Of a stretch of 64,000 bases of DNA, positions 63,459 to 64,000 are shown one piece after another (the stretch's first letter is position 1; the number at the start of each line of letters is the position of its first letter). The DNA is from Pseudomaricurvus alkylphenolicus (lineage in GTDB: Bacteria; Pseudomonadota; Gammaproteobacteria; Pseudomonadales; Cellvibrionaceae). The notes under the pieces were generated by a model. That model saw nothing but the letters and a program-made list of their open reading frames with translations. It had not been told where the DNA came from and searched no databases. The stretch covers positions 1 through 64,000 of the forward strand of contig NZ_JAAQPI010000022.1 of NCBI RefSeq assembly GCF_011683955.1, given 5' to 3'. The translations under genes and the position numbers were made by a program.

Positions 63459-63487
63459 GGAAACTTCCTGTTTGCCGTTCGGTCATA
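63459..63487 (+). promoter_or_regulatory. ECF-sigma-like promoter upstream of the hvfA-like gene
   Basis: GGAAACTT at 63459-63466, a 16-nt spacer and TCATA at 63483-63487 resemble the GGAACTT/TCTGA pattern of sigmaE-type ECF factors. It lies about 150 nt before the precursor gene in the 222-nt gap. A sigma70-like TACAAT at 63582-63587 without a good -35 is an alternative. Confidence 0.4.
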
Positions 63488-63634
63488 GTAGGCATCATCA
63501 CGGTAACTGCAGTTTGACGTTCAGCGGGCAGTGCACCCAGTGATTGGTCTGCTTAGTCCGGTGTCGTACCGACAGACTTTGTACAATCCGGATCATAACA
63601 ACGAAAACGACTGTTCAACCAAAGGAACACGATT

Positions 63635-64000
63635 ATGGCGAAGAAAACAATGACTCCTCTGGCAGCTGCTGTTGGTGCTGCTTTTGTAGCGGGTGCAATG
63701 ATGACTCCGGTCGCATCTGCAGCGGAAAATCCGTTTGCGGCGACTGAGCTGAGCGCCGGTTACAATCTTGCCGGAAAAGACGCTGAAGGCAAATGCGGTG
63801 AAGGCAAGTGTGGCGAAGGCAAATGCGGTGGCGATAAAGCCGGTAAAGAAGGCAAGTGCGGTGAAGGCAAGTGCGGCGGCGACAAAGCCGGTAAAGAAGG
63901 CAAGTGCGGTGAAGGAAAATGCGGCGAAGGAAAATGCGGGGGCAACAAAGCACAGGGCGAAGGCAAATGCGGCGAAGGCAAGTGCGGCGGCAGCAAGGCC
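63635..64000 (+). CDS. HvfA/bufferin-family RiPP metallophore precursor (partial)
   Basis: The frame is open for 122 codons and runs off the window, so no stop is seen. Residues 1-29 are a signal peptide (MAKKTM start, hydrophobic core, cleavage about PVASA|AENPF). The family-like segment AENPFAATELSAGYNLA follows. From residue 51 there are ten EGKCG motifs in groups of 3, 2, 3 and 2, separated by GDKAGK, GDKAGK and GNKAQG. In HvfA-type precursors a DUF692 enzyme with a DUF2063 partner converts these Cys into oxazolone-thioamide groups that bind copper. AAAGGAA precedes the ATG. Maturation genes are expected just beyond the window. Confidence 0.85.
   Translation, partial: MAKKTMTPLAAAVGAAFVAGAMMTPVASAAENPFAATELSAGYNLAGKDAEGKCGEGKCGEGKCGGDKAGKEGKCGEGKCGGDKAGKEGKCGEGKCGEGKCGGNKAQGEGKCGEGKCGGSKA
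63785..64000 (+). repeat. In-frame tandem repeats coding EGKCG modules
   Basis: Fifteen-base units of GAAGGCAAATGCGGT type, with synonymous changes (AAA/AAG, TGC/TGT, GGC/GGT/GGA), repeat ten times, grouped by short GGCGACAAAGCC-like spacers. The pattern continues to the window edge. Confidence 0.85.

Overview
The window is a 64 kb chromosomal segment of a Gammaproteobacterium. Evidence for this includes trhP, mnmC, fldB, trmL, queF, epmC, hrpA, a complete MSHA-type IV pilus cluster, and the ffs-dnaX-ybaB-recR and rnd-ycgL-ycgN gene orders. The mix fits a marine Pseudomonadales/Cellvibrionales-like bacterium, but that rank is inference. Genes are dense and mostly ordinary. There is no phage, IS transposase, rRNA operon or CRISPR array.

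Layout. 1-295: copy A of a dispersed, hairpin-rich repeat. 296-8848: mostly minus-strand housekeeping genes (cobB, trhP, glutaminyl cyclase, comFB-like, mnmC, fldB, trmL), with a GGDEF diguanylate cyclase and a DUF502 membrane protein on the plus strand. 9098-24974: fifteen consecutive genes for an MSHA pilus (inner-membrane platform, secretin, ATPases, prepilins and the large MshQ protein). 24990-39256: a CCC1-type transporter, a GcvR-like regulator, an exported methyltransferase-fold protein, tusA, a GGCT-epmC-exonuclease-pdxB-NAD kinase-like-methyltransferase run, alaA, msrB and several unknowns. 39257-41559: repeat copy B, a duplicated tRNA-Glu/tRNA-Gly cassette and a long inverted repeat. 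41560-48254: an ABC exporter, queF, a class III cyclase paired with a coiled-coil membrane protein, and a nitroreductase. 48379-54227: tRNA-Ser, 4.5S RNA, dnaX-ybaB-recR, rnd-ycgL-ycgN. 54331-63412: a von Willebrand A protein, tapT, GNAT, a YafJ-type amidotransferase, hrpA and an alpha/beta-hydrolase-fold protein. 63635-end: the start of an HvfA/bufferin-type precursor with ten EGKCG motifs, cut by the window edge.

Themes. (1) Cyclic-di-GMP: a GGDEF enzyme with intact A and I sites, a ComFB-family protein and MshE with tandem MshEN motifs suggest second-messenger control of the pilus. (2) tRNA and translation modification: TrhP, MnmC, TusA, TrmL, QueF, TapT and EpmC. (3) The most unusual item is the truncated repeat-rich RiPP-type metallophore precursor at the right end, preceded by an ECF-sigma-like promoter. 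(4) dnaX carries a textbook -1 frameshift heptamer followed almost at once by a stop in the shifted frame, predicting a short gamma form beside tau.
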